From Fen-1273 sp963748405 (GTDB lineage Bacteria > Bacteroidota > Ignavibacteria > UBA10030 > UBA6906): DNA of 64,000 nucleotides. A program made the translations under genes and the position numbers. Numbering within the stretch: the stretch's first letter is position 1; each line of letters begins with the position of its first letter. The notes beneath the pieces were generated by a model that worked only from the letters and a program-made list of their open reading frames with translations, was not told the DNA's origin and did not search any database. Shown here piece by piece: positions 7,904-16,223 of this stretch. Location of the stretch: contig CAVVIT010000006.1 of assembly GCA_963748405.1 (NCBI GenBank), forward strand, positions 620,001 through 684,000. Direction: 5' to 3'.

Positions 7904-8902
7904 TCAGGCCTCTTCTCCGGAGCGGGGCCCCGCGCCGGAATGCCTGTCGTATGCGTCGATGATGTCCTTGACAAGCCGGTGGCGGACGACGTCGTTCCTG
8001 TCGAAGTACACGAACGAGATCCCCTCGACGTCGCGAAGGACCTCCTGGACCTGCACGAGCCCCGAGCTCACGTTGCGGGGAAGATCGATCTGCGTGACGT
8101 CCCCCGTCACGATCGCGCGGGAGTTCGGACCGAGCCGCGTGAGGAACATCTTCATCTGCATCGCGGAAGCGTTCTGCGCCTCGTCGAGGATGACGAAGGC
8201 GTTGTTCAGCGTCCGGCCGCGCATGTAGGCGAGCGGCGCGATCTCGATGATCCGCTTTTCGATGTAGCCCTTGAGCTTCTCGGCCGGGAGCATGTCGTCC
8301 AGGGCGTCGTACAGGGGACGGAGGTAGGGATCAACTTTTTCCTTCAGATCCCCCGGAAGGAATCCGAGGCTCTCCCCCGCCTCCACGGCGGGGCGCGTCA
8401 GGACGATCTTGGTGATCTCGTTGCTCTTGAGCGCGGCGACGGCCAGCGCGACCGCCATGTACGTTTTGCCGGTCCCCGCGGGGCCGATGGCGAAGACGAT
8501 GTCGTTCTTGCGGACCTCGCGGACGTAGGCGCGCCCCCCGGGCGTCTTGGCCCGGATCATCTGGTTCCTCGTGAACACGATGAGCGAATCGAGCTCGTCG
8601 GTGCTGAGCGAGGAGGCGACTCCCCGCGGGAGCGCCGGCTCCCCGTTGGCGGTCACGAGGTCGATCACCGTGTCGACGTCGTTCGCCGTGAGCGAACCGT
8701 TCCTCGTCAGGAGGAACATCAGCTCCTTGAATACCCGCTCGAGCTGGTCCACCTCCTGGGCGTCCCCGCGAAGCGTAATCGCGTCCCCGCGGACGGTCAC
8801 GGTGGAATCGAATCTCTTTTCGACGATCTGCAGGTTCGCGTCGTTGAGTCCGAGCAGCGCGAGGGCGTCCACGCCTTCGATCCGCAGTTTCTTTTCAGTC
8901 AC
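7904..8902 (-). CDS. phoH: PhoH-family ATPase
   Basis: 332 residues. An N-terminal KH-like region (about 1-90) precedes a P-loop domain with GPAGTGKT (140-147), Walker B FVILDEAQN and the downstream GDVTQIDLP, the usual PhoH/YbeZ pattern. PhoH proteins are cytoplasmic ATPases linked to RNA metabolism, often encoded beside ybeY; no ybeY gene follows here. The start is GTG, nine bases after a strong AAAGGAGG site. An alternative name is ybeZ. Confidence 0.9.
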   Translation of the reverse strand: MTEKKLRIEGVDALALLGLNDANLQIVEKRFDSTVTVRGDAITLRGDAQEVDQLERVFKELMFLLTRNGSLTANDVDTVIDLVTANGEPALPRGVASSLSTDELDSLIVFTRNQMIRAKTPGGRAYVREVRKNDIVFAIGPAGTGKTYMAVALAVAALKSNEITKIVLTRPAVEAGESLGFLPGDLKEKVDPYLRPLYDALDDMLPAEKLKGYIEKRIIEIAPLAYMRGRTLNNAFVILDEAQNASAMQMKMFLTRLGPNSRAIVTGDVTQIDLPRNVSSGLVQVQEVLRDVEGISFVYFDRNDVVRHRLVKDIIDAYDRHSGAGPRSGEEA

Positions 8903-8930
8903 TCCGTGAAGCCTCCTTTGTCAGGAACGC

Positions 8931-8969
8931 ACAACCCCCTCCCCTGCGCAAGGCAGGAAAGGGGGTTGT
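8931..8969 (-). terminator. Stem-loop downstream of the LysM gene
   Basis: A perfect 10-bp inverted repeat (ACAACCCCCT at 8931-8940 with AGGGGGTTGT at 8960-8969) encloses a second 5-bp stem (8943-8947 with 8953-8957). It lies between the LysM gene stop and phoH. There is no T-tract on either side, so it may stabilise a 3' end or block read-through rather than be a classic intrinsic terminator. Confidence 0.4.
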
Positions 8970-9029
8970 CGTCGCGTGCGCGTCCGGACGGGCCGGAAAG
9001 CGCCTCCATGGTCCGGTGTTGTCGGGGTG

Positions 9030-9764
9030 CTACTTGTCGGCCTTCTTGGCGTAGTATTTCTTCGCAGCGGCCTTTTCCTCTGCATTCAGCTCGTTCCCCT
9101 TCGGGATTTTGAGCTTCTGCCCCTTGTGGATCACGTCGGGATCCTTGATCTCGTCCCTGTTCCCCTGCCAGATTTTCGGCCAGAGCCACGCGTTGTCGTA
9201 AATGTCTTTCTTCTTGGAGATGTTCCAGAGGCAGTCGCGGTTCTTCGCCCACGTGCCCACCGTGTACACCTTCACCTGGTTGGCGAGCGTCGCCTGGAGG
9301 CTCTTGACCTTGTCGTTGAGTGCCGTCAGGCGGTCCCAGAACTCGGGGATCAGCGACAGCTTGTTCTCCCAGAGCCCTTTCACCGTCGCGGCGAGCGCGT
9401 CAACGTCGCCGGACCGCGCGACGAGATCCGCGTCGGAAAGGCGCGAAAGCTCGTTCGCCTTGTTTTCCGCCGATTCGATGTCCGAACGGTACGCAGAGGC
9501 CTTCGAGGCATCCGAGCCGACGAGGGCGTACAGGCCGTCCATGCATTTCTGGTAGTCCGCATCGAGCTGCGTCGACTGCGTATTCCTCGTTGTCACATCG
9601 TTGCCGAGCGCCTTTGACTTCGCACTCAGGTCATTCCGCATCGCCGTGTACTTGGCGATTTCCTGCTGCCACTGGTCCTTCGTCATCGACTCCTGTGCCA
9701 CGGCGGCACCCAGGCAGAAGACGAGAAGCGCGGCAAGCACGACATATACTGATTTCAGTTTCAT
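9030..9764 (-). CDS. Secreted LysM-domain protein with coiled coil
   Basis: 244 residues. The signal peptide ends near residue 23 (LGAAVAQ). Residues 30-165 are charged, Ala/Lys/Asp-rich and predicted coiled coil. A C-terminal LysM domain (about 168-225) has VYTVGTWAKNRDCLWNIS, a WPKIW core and HKGQKLKIPKG at its end. The tail is Lys-rich. LysM domains bind peptidoglycan, so an extracytoplasmic, wall-associated role is likely. It is the second gene behind a clear promoter, 31 bases after a small coiled-coil lipoprotein gene. The pair looks like a structural envelope module. Confidence 0.8.
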   Translation of the reverse strand: MKLKSVYVVLAALLVFCLGAAVAQESMTKDQWQQEIAKYTAMRNDLSAKSKALGNDVTTRNTQSTQLDADYQKCMDGLYALVGSDASKASAYRSDIESAENKANELSRLSDADLVARSGDVDALAATVKGLWENKLSLIPEFWDRLTALNDKVKSLQATLANQVKVYTVGTWAKNRDCLWNISKKKDIYDNAWLWPKIWQGNRDEIKDPDVIHKGQKLKIPKGNELNAEEKAAAKKYYAKKADK

Positions 9765-9795
9765 GGATTGAGGCTCCTAGTCGTTGGTTGCGCGT

Positions 9796-10065
9796 TTACT
9801 TGGCCAGCCGCTGTTTCACGATCGCCTGATCGTCGTTGCATTTCTTGATCTTCGCGTTCTTCTCCGCGATCTGCTTGTCCAGATCGGCCTTCTGTGCTTC
9901 CTTTGCCGCCACGTCCTTCTGGAGCGTGGAGACCTCCTCTTTCAGGTCATTCAGCTGCTTCATCTGCGCTTCGTCAGGACTCGACGAGCAGCCGACAAAG
10001 ACCACTGAGCCCGCGAAGAGGATGGCCAACGCCCGAGCGGTGACCGTCCTGTTGAGCTTATGCAT
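9796..10065 (-). CDS. Small coiled-coil lipoprotein
   Basis: 89 residues. A lipoprotein signal ends in VVFVGC (Cys26). The rest (about 30-89) is one heptad-like helix rich in Lys, Glu, Asp and Gln, similar in layout to Lpp/OmpA-linker type lipoproteins, but without recognisable homology to Lpp. GGAGG lies seven bases before the ATG, and a TTGACA promoter lies about 70 bases further up. It probably spans or lines the periplasm together with the LysM protein encoded next; that is an inference from layout and neighbourhood. Confidence 0.75.
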   Translation of the reverse strand: MHKLNRTVTARALAILFAGSVVFVGCSSSPDEAQMKQLNDLKEEVSTLQKDVAAKEAQKADLDKQIAEKNAKIKKCNDDQAIVKQRLAK

Positions 10066-10133
10066 TGGAACCCCTCCTGAGATTGATGGGTGTAAGGAAA
10101 AAACTGAAGATTCGGCGGAATGAAACTTGGGTT

Positions 10134-10162
10134 ACGATACATAAAATTGTCCTTTTTGTCAA
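10134..10162 (-). promoter_or_regulatory. Predicted sigma70 promoter of the lipoprotein-LysM pair
   Basis: Minus strand: perfect TTGACA (10157-10162), 17 bp, TATCGT (10134-10139). The expected start near 10127 gives a leader of about 60 bases. The surrounding stretch is the most AT-rich in this part of the window. Confidence 0.65.
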
Positions 10163-10204
10163 TAGACCGGAAGAATGAGCCGCGCGCTCCTCCCGGCCCC
10201 TGTC

Positions 10205-10933
10205 TCAGGGGAGATGTCCCCGCTCGGCGAGGCTCACGAACGTGTTTCCGGCGATGATGAGATGGTCGTGGAGGGGAATTCCGAGGATTTTCCCCGCTTC
10301 GGCGAGCTGGTGCGTGATCGCGATATCCTCCCCGCTCGGCTCCGGGTTACCGCTCGGATGGTTGTGCACGACGATGACCGCGGCCCCCATGATGTCGACC
10401 GCGGCTTTGAACACCTCGCGCGGATGGACAAGGCTCGCGTTGAGCGTTCCCCGTGAAAGCTCGACGTTGGCGATGACGGCGTTCTGCGCGTCGAGGACGA
10501 GGACTGCAAACACTTCGTGCGTCAGATCGCGGAGCCGCGGGATGACGATCCGCGCGGCATCTTCCGGGGTCCTGAGCGGTGTGCGTTTTTCCCAGGCTTC
10601 CGCCTGAAGCCTCCGCCCGAGCTCGAATGCGGCGAGTATCCCCAGCGCCTTGGCCTCCCCGATCCCCGGCTCGCGCATCAGCTCGCTCGCGTTGCGCCGT
10701 GCCAGCCCGGCAAGCCCCCTTCCGGCTCCCAGCACCCCGCGCGCGACGTCGAGCGCGGACCGGGAGCGGTTCCCGGTGCGCAGGAGAAGCGCCAGCAGTT
10801 CGGCTTCCGAGAGCGTCCGGGCCCCGTGACGCAGGAGTTTCTCCCCGGGACGTTCCCCCGCCGGCCACGTGCGTATCGGACCGCGGGGGGGAACACCCGT
10901 TTGTGCGCGATCAGCGCCCCGGTCCTCCCCCAC
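10205..10933 (-). CDS. radC: RadC-family JAB1/MPN domain protein
   Basis: 242 residues. It has an N-terminal helix-hairpin-helix-like part (PGEKLL...LSEAELLALLL, REPGIGEAKA) and a C-terminal JAB domain. The metal motif is HNHPSGNPEPSGEDI, followed by DHLI and FVSLAERGHL at the end. The biochemical role of RadC is unresolved despite its old name; a link to DNA repair is not supported experimentally. I chose the GTG at 10933, eight bases after GGAAGG, which overlaps the end of the upstream gene by 23 bases. The GTG at 10894 would avoid the overlap but has no ribosome site. Confidence 0.85.
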   Translation of the reverse strand: MGEDRGADRAQTGVPPRGPIRTWPAGERPGEKLLRHGARTLSEAELLALLLRTGNRSRSALDVARGVLGAGRGLAGLARRNASELMREPGIGEAKALGILAAFELGRRLQAEAWEKRTPLRTPEDAARIVIPRLRDLTHEVFAVLVLDAQNAVIANVELSRGTLNASLVHPREVFKAAVDIMGAAVIVVHNHPSGNPEPSGEDIAITHQLAEAGKILGIPLHDHLIIAGNTFVSLAERGHLP

Positions 10934-12944
10934 CTCCCGTTCCTTCCTCCCCGGAGCCGCCGTCGACATCTGCGGCCTTTCCGATCTCGTCCCGTGCATA
11001 CCGGAGCACGGTCAGCGCCCCGTTCACCCTGTCGGGACCGAACGTGATCCGGCAGTGGAAGCCCCGGTAGTCCCGCATCCCCAGGAGGGCCCGTTCGAGC
11101 GCCTCGCGCGTCGAAGCGCCGCTCCCGATCAGCCGGAGCATCATGTCCGCCGCATCGTACCCGAAGAGCGTGTTCTTGGTCGGTTTCTTCCTGAACCGCG
11201 CGGCGAACTCCTCGGTGAACGCCGCGTATCCCCCTCCGGACGTATCGATGTACGTGTCCGATTCGAAGACGACCCCCTCGTCGTACCTCCTGTTCGCGTT
11301 CAGCTCTGCGAAACTGTTCCACTCGCCGGAGCCCAGGACCTGAGTCTGAAAATGGAAATACACGATCTGCGAGGACACGATCCCGATCTCGTCGGCGCCG
11401 CTGATGGGGGCATAGATCGCGTCGATCGATTCCACCGGGTATTCGAGGCTGTCGACACGGGATTCATCGTACACCACCGGAATTTCCATCGAATCCAGGA
11501 GCGCCCGGGCCCGGGGGCCCAGGAGCGCCCGCGCGCTGACAACGCTCGAGCGGTTCATGAGCGAATCGATCCGCTTCAGGGGGACGCCGAGGTCGGCGAA
11601 CTTCATCAGCGTGGACGGCTTCACCTTGCCGGTGAACGAGAGCTTCGCGTCGGCGCCCTCGAGCATGCCGGCGCGCCGTATCGCTGCGAGCTGCGGCTTG
11701 AGGTCGGATGTGCCGCGCTGGTACCACTGGACGTCGAGGAGGCGCGCGCCGAGCCGGGTGGCTTCGCGGATAAACGCCTCGGCGAGGAACCTGGCGTACG
11801 TGTCCGAAGGGGCGAGCACGGCAAGCGTGCGGAAACCCCGCTGCCGGACCGCGTAGCGGGCCATGGCGCGTCCCCGCGCGTCATAATCCGGGTTCGCCTG
11901 AAAGACGAACTTCCCCGTGGAGGCAATCCCGTTGGCGTTCGCGGTCGGCGTGACAAGCGGGACGCCGCGCGCGTTCGCGACCGCTGAGGCCGACGTCACC
12001 TCCGGCGAAAACACCGGCCCCAGGATCCCGGCGACATCCGGGTCGTCGGCAAGCTCCCGCGCGCCGGCGGTCGCAAGCGAGGGATCCCGCTGCGTGTCCT
12101 TCGTCTCGAGCGTCACGTTGATGCGGCGCGCCGCGTCCCGCCCGTATTTCTCGAGCGCGAACTCGACACCTTCGTACACCTCGCCCCCCACCTCCCGTGC
12201 CTGCGAGGGGTCTCCTTTCTTCATCAGGGGGAGCAGGACGCCGAGCTTCACGTTGCTCCTTGCCGTGATGCGGGCCCGGAGGTCCGCCGCCTGGGAGGCG
12301 AACGGGTTTCCCGGATAGCGGCCGGCGAGCGTGTCCAGCGCGAGGGCCGCGCCGGGGGTGTTGCCGAGCGCCGCCTCCCGCTGGGCGATCTTGAGCCAGA
12401 GGTACGACCGTTCGCCGGCTGTGGCGGCTCCCGCAAGGAACCTCCTGAGCGGCGCGGGACCCAGGCGCGTCTCGACGGTGGAGTCCATCGCGGCCTCGAT
12501 CTGCCGCACGAGCCGCGGAGGTGAGCGCGGCGTCTCGGCCCTGAATGCAGCGAGGAGCATCTCCATCGCCTCCTCGGGGCGTTCGATCCTTGCGTAGATG
12601 AGGCCGAGCGTCAGCTCGGCGTCAGGGACGTAACTGCTCGAGGGGAACCGGGAGAGGAACTCTTTCAGGGTCTTCGCCGCGTCGAGATTCTCTCCGATCC
12701 TGTAGAGGGCTTTCCCCTTCATCACGTATGCCGCGGTGATCCGGTGTCCGGAGGGATACTCCAGGATGCACCGGTTGAACCCGACGGCGGCCTCGCGCAG
12801 CAGGGAAGAGTCGTAGCGCGCGAGGGCCTCGCGGAACACCGCCTCGTCCCTGTCGGAGTATTCCAGATGAACCTGCCCCCGTGCGGGGAAGGAGCACGCG
12901 AGGAGTCCGGCGATCAGGATCGCAGAGCGCGGAGAGAATGTCAT
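10911..12944 (-). CDS. TPR plus type I periplasmic-binding-fold protein (LpoA-like layout)
   Basis: 677 residues. The signal peptide ends near residue 24. Residues 28-215 are TPR-like helical repeats similar to YbgF/BamD (FREALARYDSS, LEYPSGHRITAAYV, FPSSSYVPDAELTLG). Residues 232-650 form a periplasmic binding fold of the Leu/Ile/Val-receptor type (KLGVLLPL, GEVYEGVEFAL, ILGPVFSPEV, PLVTPTANANG, FGYDAADMML). The tail is Gly-rich. TPR followed by this fold is the layout of LpoA, the activator of penicillin-binding proteins. The protein could therefore be a cell-wall regulator rather than an amino-acid receptor; no LIV permease is encoded nearby. No Cys follows the signal, so it seems periplasmic rather than lipidated. 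Confidence 0.7.
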   Translation of the reverse strand: MTFSPRSAILIAGLLACSFPARGQVHLEYSDRDEAVFREALARYDSSLLREAAVGFNRCILEYPSGHRITAAYVMKGKALYRIGENLDAAKTLKEFLSRFPSSSYVPDAELTLGLIYARIERPEEAMEMLLAAFRAETPRSPPRLVRQIEAAMDSTVETRLGPAPLRRFLAGAATAGERSYLWLKIAQREAALGNTPGAALALDTLAGRYPGNPFASQAADLRARITARSNVKLGVLLPLMKKGDPSQAREVGGEVYEGVEFALEKYGRDAARRINVTLETKDTQRDPSLATAGARELADDPDVAGILGPVFSPEVTSASAVANARGVPLVTPTANANGIASTGKFVFQANPDYDARGRAMARYAVRQRGFRTLAVLAPSDTYARFLAEAFIREATRLGARLLDVQWYQRGTSDLKPQLAAIRRAGMLEGADAKLSFTGKVKPSTLMKFADLGVPLKRIDSLMNRSSVVSARALLGPRARALLDSMEIPVVYDESRVDSLEYPVESIDAIYAPISGADEIGIVSSQIVYFHFQTQVLGSGEWNSFAELNANRRYDEGVVFESDTYIDTSGGGYAAFTEEFAARFRKKPTKNTLFGYDAADMMLRLIGSGASTREALERALLGMRDYRGFHCRITFGPDRVNGALTVLRYARDEIGKAADVDGGSGEEGTGGGGGPGR

Positions 12945-13014
12945 AGGGCAGAAGATCTCAAGTGGCAGTGGAGTAGCTTCGGCACGGAGCGTCGTTTCCC
13001 GTTGCGGGTGGTGA

Positions 13015-14706
13015 TCAATAGTCCCTGCGGAGCGTCGAGAGCCCGACCCCGGTTGAACCGGCGAATACCAGGGCGGTGAGTATCCCCACCGCGAGGATGG
13101 GAATCACCAGCCACCCCGGGGACGTGGTCCCCCGGATGATGAGGACCTCGAAATACCTGTTCAGGGGAACGACGAGGACGGCGACGACGGACCCCAGGTA
13201 CACCATCCCCCCCAGGAACGTCAGCGACGCGCCCTGGGAGGAGGCGATGCGTATCGGATTCTTCTCGCGGAACGTGGCAAAGTAGGCCCCGGCCCCGAGA
13301 TTGAGCGACGTCAGGCCGAGCGCAACGAACGCCGTACAGAGCGACCCGACGAGGACGAGAAACGGGGAATCGCGGAGCATCGACGTGGAGGCGACCGAGA
13401 GAATCTCCGCCGTCGTGACGATCAGGAGGAACGCGCCGGCGAACTTCTGCCAGTAGAGCTTCCTCAGGCTCACCGGGGCGGACCGGACGCACCAGAACGC
13501 GTCCCCCTCGAGGCTCATCGCGGGGAACACGAACCGGAGAGAGATCGAGGCGATGAGGAACCCGTCGAACAGAAACACGACGAGATACGACACCGTCTGG
13601 AGGAACGGCTGCGTCAGCCTCAGCTCGAGCGAACTCATCGACACGAGGAACACCAGGAGGAGGACGAACATCAGGAGGAGGTGCAGCCACTGGCTCGGCT
13701 CCCGGAAGAATCCCCAGAAATCGCGCCGCAAGAGCGCGTCGGCGTGGGGCGAGAGCACCCTCCGGCGTCCGAATTCCATGAAGGCGACCGGGGGGAACGC
13801 CGCCCGGCCGGACCGCGGGGTGCGGGACTCGGAGGCGCTCGCCCAGCTCGGATAATAATACGACCGTGCCACCATCCACGCCGTCAGGAGGAACGTCACA
13901 AGGATGCAGAAGAGCGTCACCAGGTGCCACGTCGCCCGCGCCGGATCCCCGGCCACGGTCCAGTACAGGAACTCAGAGACCCAGTGGTTGGGAAGATACC
14001 GGACGAACGGGGGGTCCAGGTACCCGAAGTACGCGTTCACGTCGGGATAATGCTTCATCACCTCCTGCACGAGCTCGACGGGATTGACCGCCGAGAAATA
14101 GAGGTAGATGGCGGAAAGATACACGGCCATGATCCCCGCCAGGAGCCAGCGGATGCCGACGCGGGAGGCGACACCGACGAGGAGCATCAGGACGATGACC
14201 GCGATGAGGCCGGCGGTCAGCATGAAGGGGAGCAGCACGGCCGCGAACGTGAAGAGATAGAACCAGGCGGACATCCCGAAGTACGAGCCGTAGCCGAGCA
14301 GGAGCGCGAGCCCGAGCAGGAGAAGCGTGCTCGAGCTGTAGAAGAAGTTGTCGATGAACTTCACCGCGAAGATCGTGTGGTGGGGCACCGGCAGCCCCAT
14401 CAGGAACGTCACCTCGTCAGACTTGTAGAGCGTCGCGTAGCAGACGATCATGTTGCCGAGGTTGACGGTGATGAAGAAGACGTACAGCAGCATCGACAGG
14501 AACCTGTGGAAGAGGAAGAGGCCGATGTGCGCCTGCTGGAGCAGGTATCCCGTCGCGGCCCGGGAAAGGAGGAACACGCCGAGCGCCACGCCGCCGAAGA
14601 TGAACAGGGAGGAGAGGTTCTTCAGGAGGCTCTGGAACCGGAAATCGGTGACGTTCTTGAGGAACGCGCTCGCCTTGACGTTCAGTATGAGTATTACCTG
14701 CTGCAT
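13015..14706 (-). CDS. ABC-2-type exporter permease
   Basis: 563 residues with roughly twelve hydrophobic segments in two halves, separated by a polar stretch (about 290-335). Size and layout fit large ABC exporter permeases of the YthQ/DUF-type group. The substrate is unknown. It starts seven bases after the stop of the ABC ATPase gene and is its obvious partner. The family name rests on the pairing and topology; I see no motif specific enough for a substrate. Confidence 0.75.
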   Translation of the reverse strand: MQQVILILNVKASAFLKNVTDFRFQSLLKNLSSLFIFGGVALGVFLLSRAATGYLLQQAHIGLFLFHRFLSMLLYVFFITVNLGNMIVCYATLYKSDEVTFLMGLPVPHHTIFAVKFIDNFFYSSSTLLLLGLALLLGYGSYFGMSAWFYLFTFAAVLLPFMLTAGLIAVIVLMLLVGVASRVGIRWLLAGIMAVYLSAIYLYFSAVNPVELVQEVMKHYPDVNAYFGYLDPPFVRYLPNHWVSEFLYWTVAGDPARATWHLVTLFCILVTFLLTAWMVARSYYYPSWASASESRTPRSGRAAFPPVAFMEFGRRRVLSPHADALLRRDFWGFFREPSQWLHLLLMFVLLLVFLVSMSSLELRLTQPFLQTVSYLVVFLFDGFLIASISLRFVFPAMSLEGDAFWCVRSAPVSLRKLYWQKFAGAFLLIVTTAEILSVASTSMLRDSPFLVLVGSLCTAFVALGLTSLNLGAGAYFATFREKNPIRIASSQGASLTFLGGMVYLGSVVAVLVVPLNRYFEVLIIRGTTSPGWLVIPILAVGILTALVFAGSTGVGLSTLRRDY

Positions 14707-14712
14707 GCGGCG

Positions 14713-15435
14713 CTACTTCGTCAGTTCCAGGAACATGGTCTCCAGCTCGCCGTTGGACCTCCGGGCGGCGCCGCTGGATTCCTCATAGATGATCCGCCCC
14801 TCCTTGATGATCGCGATCCTGTCGCAGAGCTCTTCGACGATCTCCAGGAGGTGCGTCGACATGAAGATGGTCAGCCCCGCCCGGGTCTTCTGCTTGAGCG
14901 TGTCCTTGACGAGCCGGGCGCTGCGCGGGTCGAGCCCGACCAGCGGCTCGTCGATGATGAGAACGCCCGGGTCGTGGATCATCGCGGCGGAGAGGACGAC
15001 CCTCTGCCGCATTCCCTGCGAATATTCCTCCGCCCTCTTGTCGACGAAATCGCCGATCTCAAACGTGTCGATGAACTCCTCGATCCGCTCCCTCAGCAGC
15101 GCGACGGGCATGCCGAAGAGGCCGCCGACGAAGTACAGGAATTCCCGCCCGGTGAGCTTGTCGTAGAGAAACGGCTGGTCGGGGACGTACCCGATGGAGC
15201 GCTTGGCCGGCACCGGCTCCCGGTGGACGTCATGGCCGTTGATCAGGCAGGATCCCGACGTCGGGGTGTACAATCCGGTGATCATCTTGATTGTCGTCGT
15301 CTTCCCGGCGCCGTTCGGCCCCAGGAATCCGAAGAACTCCCCCCGTGCGATCGAGAGGTCAAGGTTGTCGACGGCGACGAACGAGCCGAATTTCTTCGTG
15401 ACATTGACGATCTGGACCGTCGGGCTCACGCGCAT
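14713..15435 (-). CDS. ABC transporter ATP-binding subunit
   Basis: 240 residues, one ATPase domain of the ABC-2 exporter group. Walker A is GPNGAGKTT (about 39-47), the Q-loop region is YVPDQPF, the signature is YSQGMRQR, Walker B is VLIIDEP, the D-loop is GLDPRS and the switch His is in STHLLE. It drives export together with the permease encoded directly downstream. The ATG at 15435 is only three bases from GGAG; the in-frame GTG at 15429 has better spacing and may be the true start. A possible promoter lies in the tyrA stop region just upstream. Confidence 0.88.
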   Translation of the reverse strand: MRVSPTVQIVNVTKKFGSFVAVDNLDLSIARGEFFGFLGPNGAGKTTTIKMITGLYTPTSGSCLINGHDVHREPVPAKRSIGYVPDQPFLYDKLTGREFLYFVGGLFGMPVALLRERIEEFIDTFEIGDFVDKRAEEYSQGMRQRVVLSAAMIHDPGVLIIDEPLVGLDPRSARLVKDTLKQKTRAGLTIFMSTHLLEIVEELCDRIAIIKEGRIIYEESSGAARRSNGELETMFLELTK

Positions 15436-15463
15436 CTGCTCCTGATTGTTGACTCAGGGCTTC

Positions 15464-15492
15464 AATAAATCCAATTCACCGCTCAATATCAA
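15464..15492 (-). promoter_or_regulatory. Possible promoter of the ABC exporter genes
   Basis: Minus strand: TTGATA (15487-15492, overlapping the tyrA stop codon), 17 bp, TTTATT (15464-15469). The region is locally AT-rich. The -10 is only a moderate match. Confidence 0.35.
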
Positions 15493-16223
15493 TCCGCCCG
15501 GCGCGTCCTCCCCAGGAGCGCGCGGTGGGAACGAAGGAGGGCCCTGGCGGTGGAGGCCCCGTACGGGTTGTAGCGCACCATGTCGACGAACAGCTGTTCC
15601 GAATCGCGCAGCGCGGTCCGGACGAGACGCGCGAGAAGCGCGTACGACGGCGTCGACCACGCGCGGGAGCGGATCCCCGCCCCCGCGATCAGTCGCCCGA
15701 CGTACTGGGTGAGGAGGAGCGTCTCCGCCATCAGGCGGTCGTGAGACGCGGGGGTCATGACGTGGAGACGGATGCCGTGCGAACGGGCGAGCCCGCGGAG
15801 CTTCCCGAGCCACCGCGCCCCGCCGCGGGACGGGCACACGACGACCCTCTGTCCCGCGAGCGTGCCGGTGTCGCTGTCGGGACCGAACAGGGGGTGCATG
15901 CCGATGACGGCGACGCTGCGGGGAAGAATCGCCCTCATCCACCGGAGCGGGTTCTGCTTGACCGAGCAGACGTCGATCACGAGCGCCCCGGGGCGGACGA
16001 TCGGGGCGACGGCCCTCAGAATTCCCTTCAGCTCGGAAATCGGCACGGCGAGTATGACAACCTGCTGCGAGGCCGCCTCGCGCAGCGTGGCCCCCCGGAC
16101 GCGTCCGGGGCCCGTCACGCGGACACGGGGGTCATAGACGGCCACACCGGCCTCCCGGGCGCAGTAACGGGCCGCGAGTTTCCCGAAACGGCCGTACCCG
16201 ATCAGCCCGAGCGTGAGGCTCAT
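15489..16223 (-). CDS. tyrA: Prephenate/arogenate dehydrogenase
   Basis: 244 residues. A Rossmann NAD(P) loop, GLIGYGRFGK, opens the protein. VCSVKQ and GMHPLFGPD are the substrate-region motifs of the TyrA family. There is no chorismate mutase or ACT domain, so this is the short single-domain type; preference for prephenate or arogenate cannot be read. It converts prephenate towards tyrosine. The ATG at 16223 overlaps the stop of the aroC fusion gene as ATGA. Last gene of the aromatic operon. Confidence 0.85.
   Translation of the reverse strand: MSLTLGLIGYGRFGKLAARYCAREAGVAVYDPRVRVTGPGRVRGATLREAASQQVVILAVPISELKGILRAVAPIVRPGALVIDVCSVKQNPLRWMRAILPRSVAVIGMHPLFGPDSDTGTLAGQRVVVCPSRGGARWLGKLRGLARSHGIRLHVMTPASHDRLMAETLLLTQYVGRLIAGAGIRSRAWSTPSYALLARLVRTALRDSEQLFVDMVRYNPYGASTARALLRSHRALLGRTRRAD

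Noticed and set aside
10911..12944. Calling the TPR/binding-fold protein a branched-chain amino-acid receptor
   Set aside because: The N-terminal TPR half and absence of LIV permease genes do not fit; the fold alone does not give the ligand.
13681..15468. Long plus-strand frame opposite the ABC exporter genes
   Set aside because: Highly charged, repetitive composition typical of antisense frames in high-GC DNA; the opposite strand encodes clear ABC transporter motifs.
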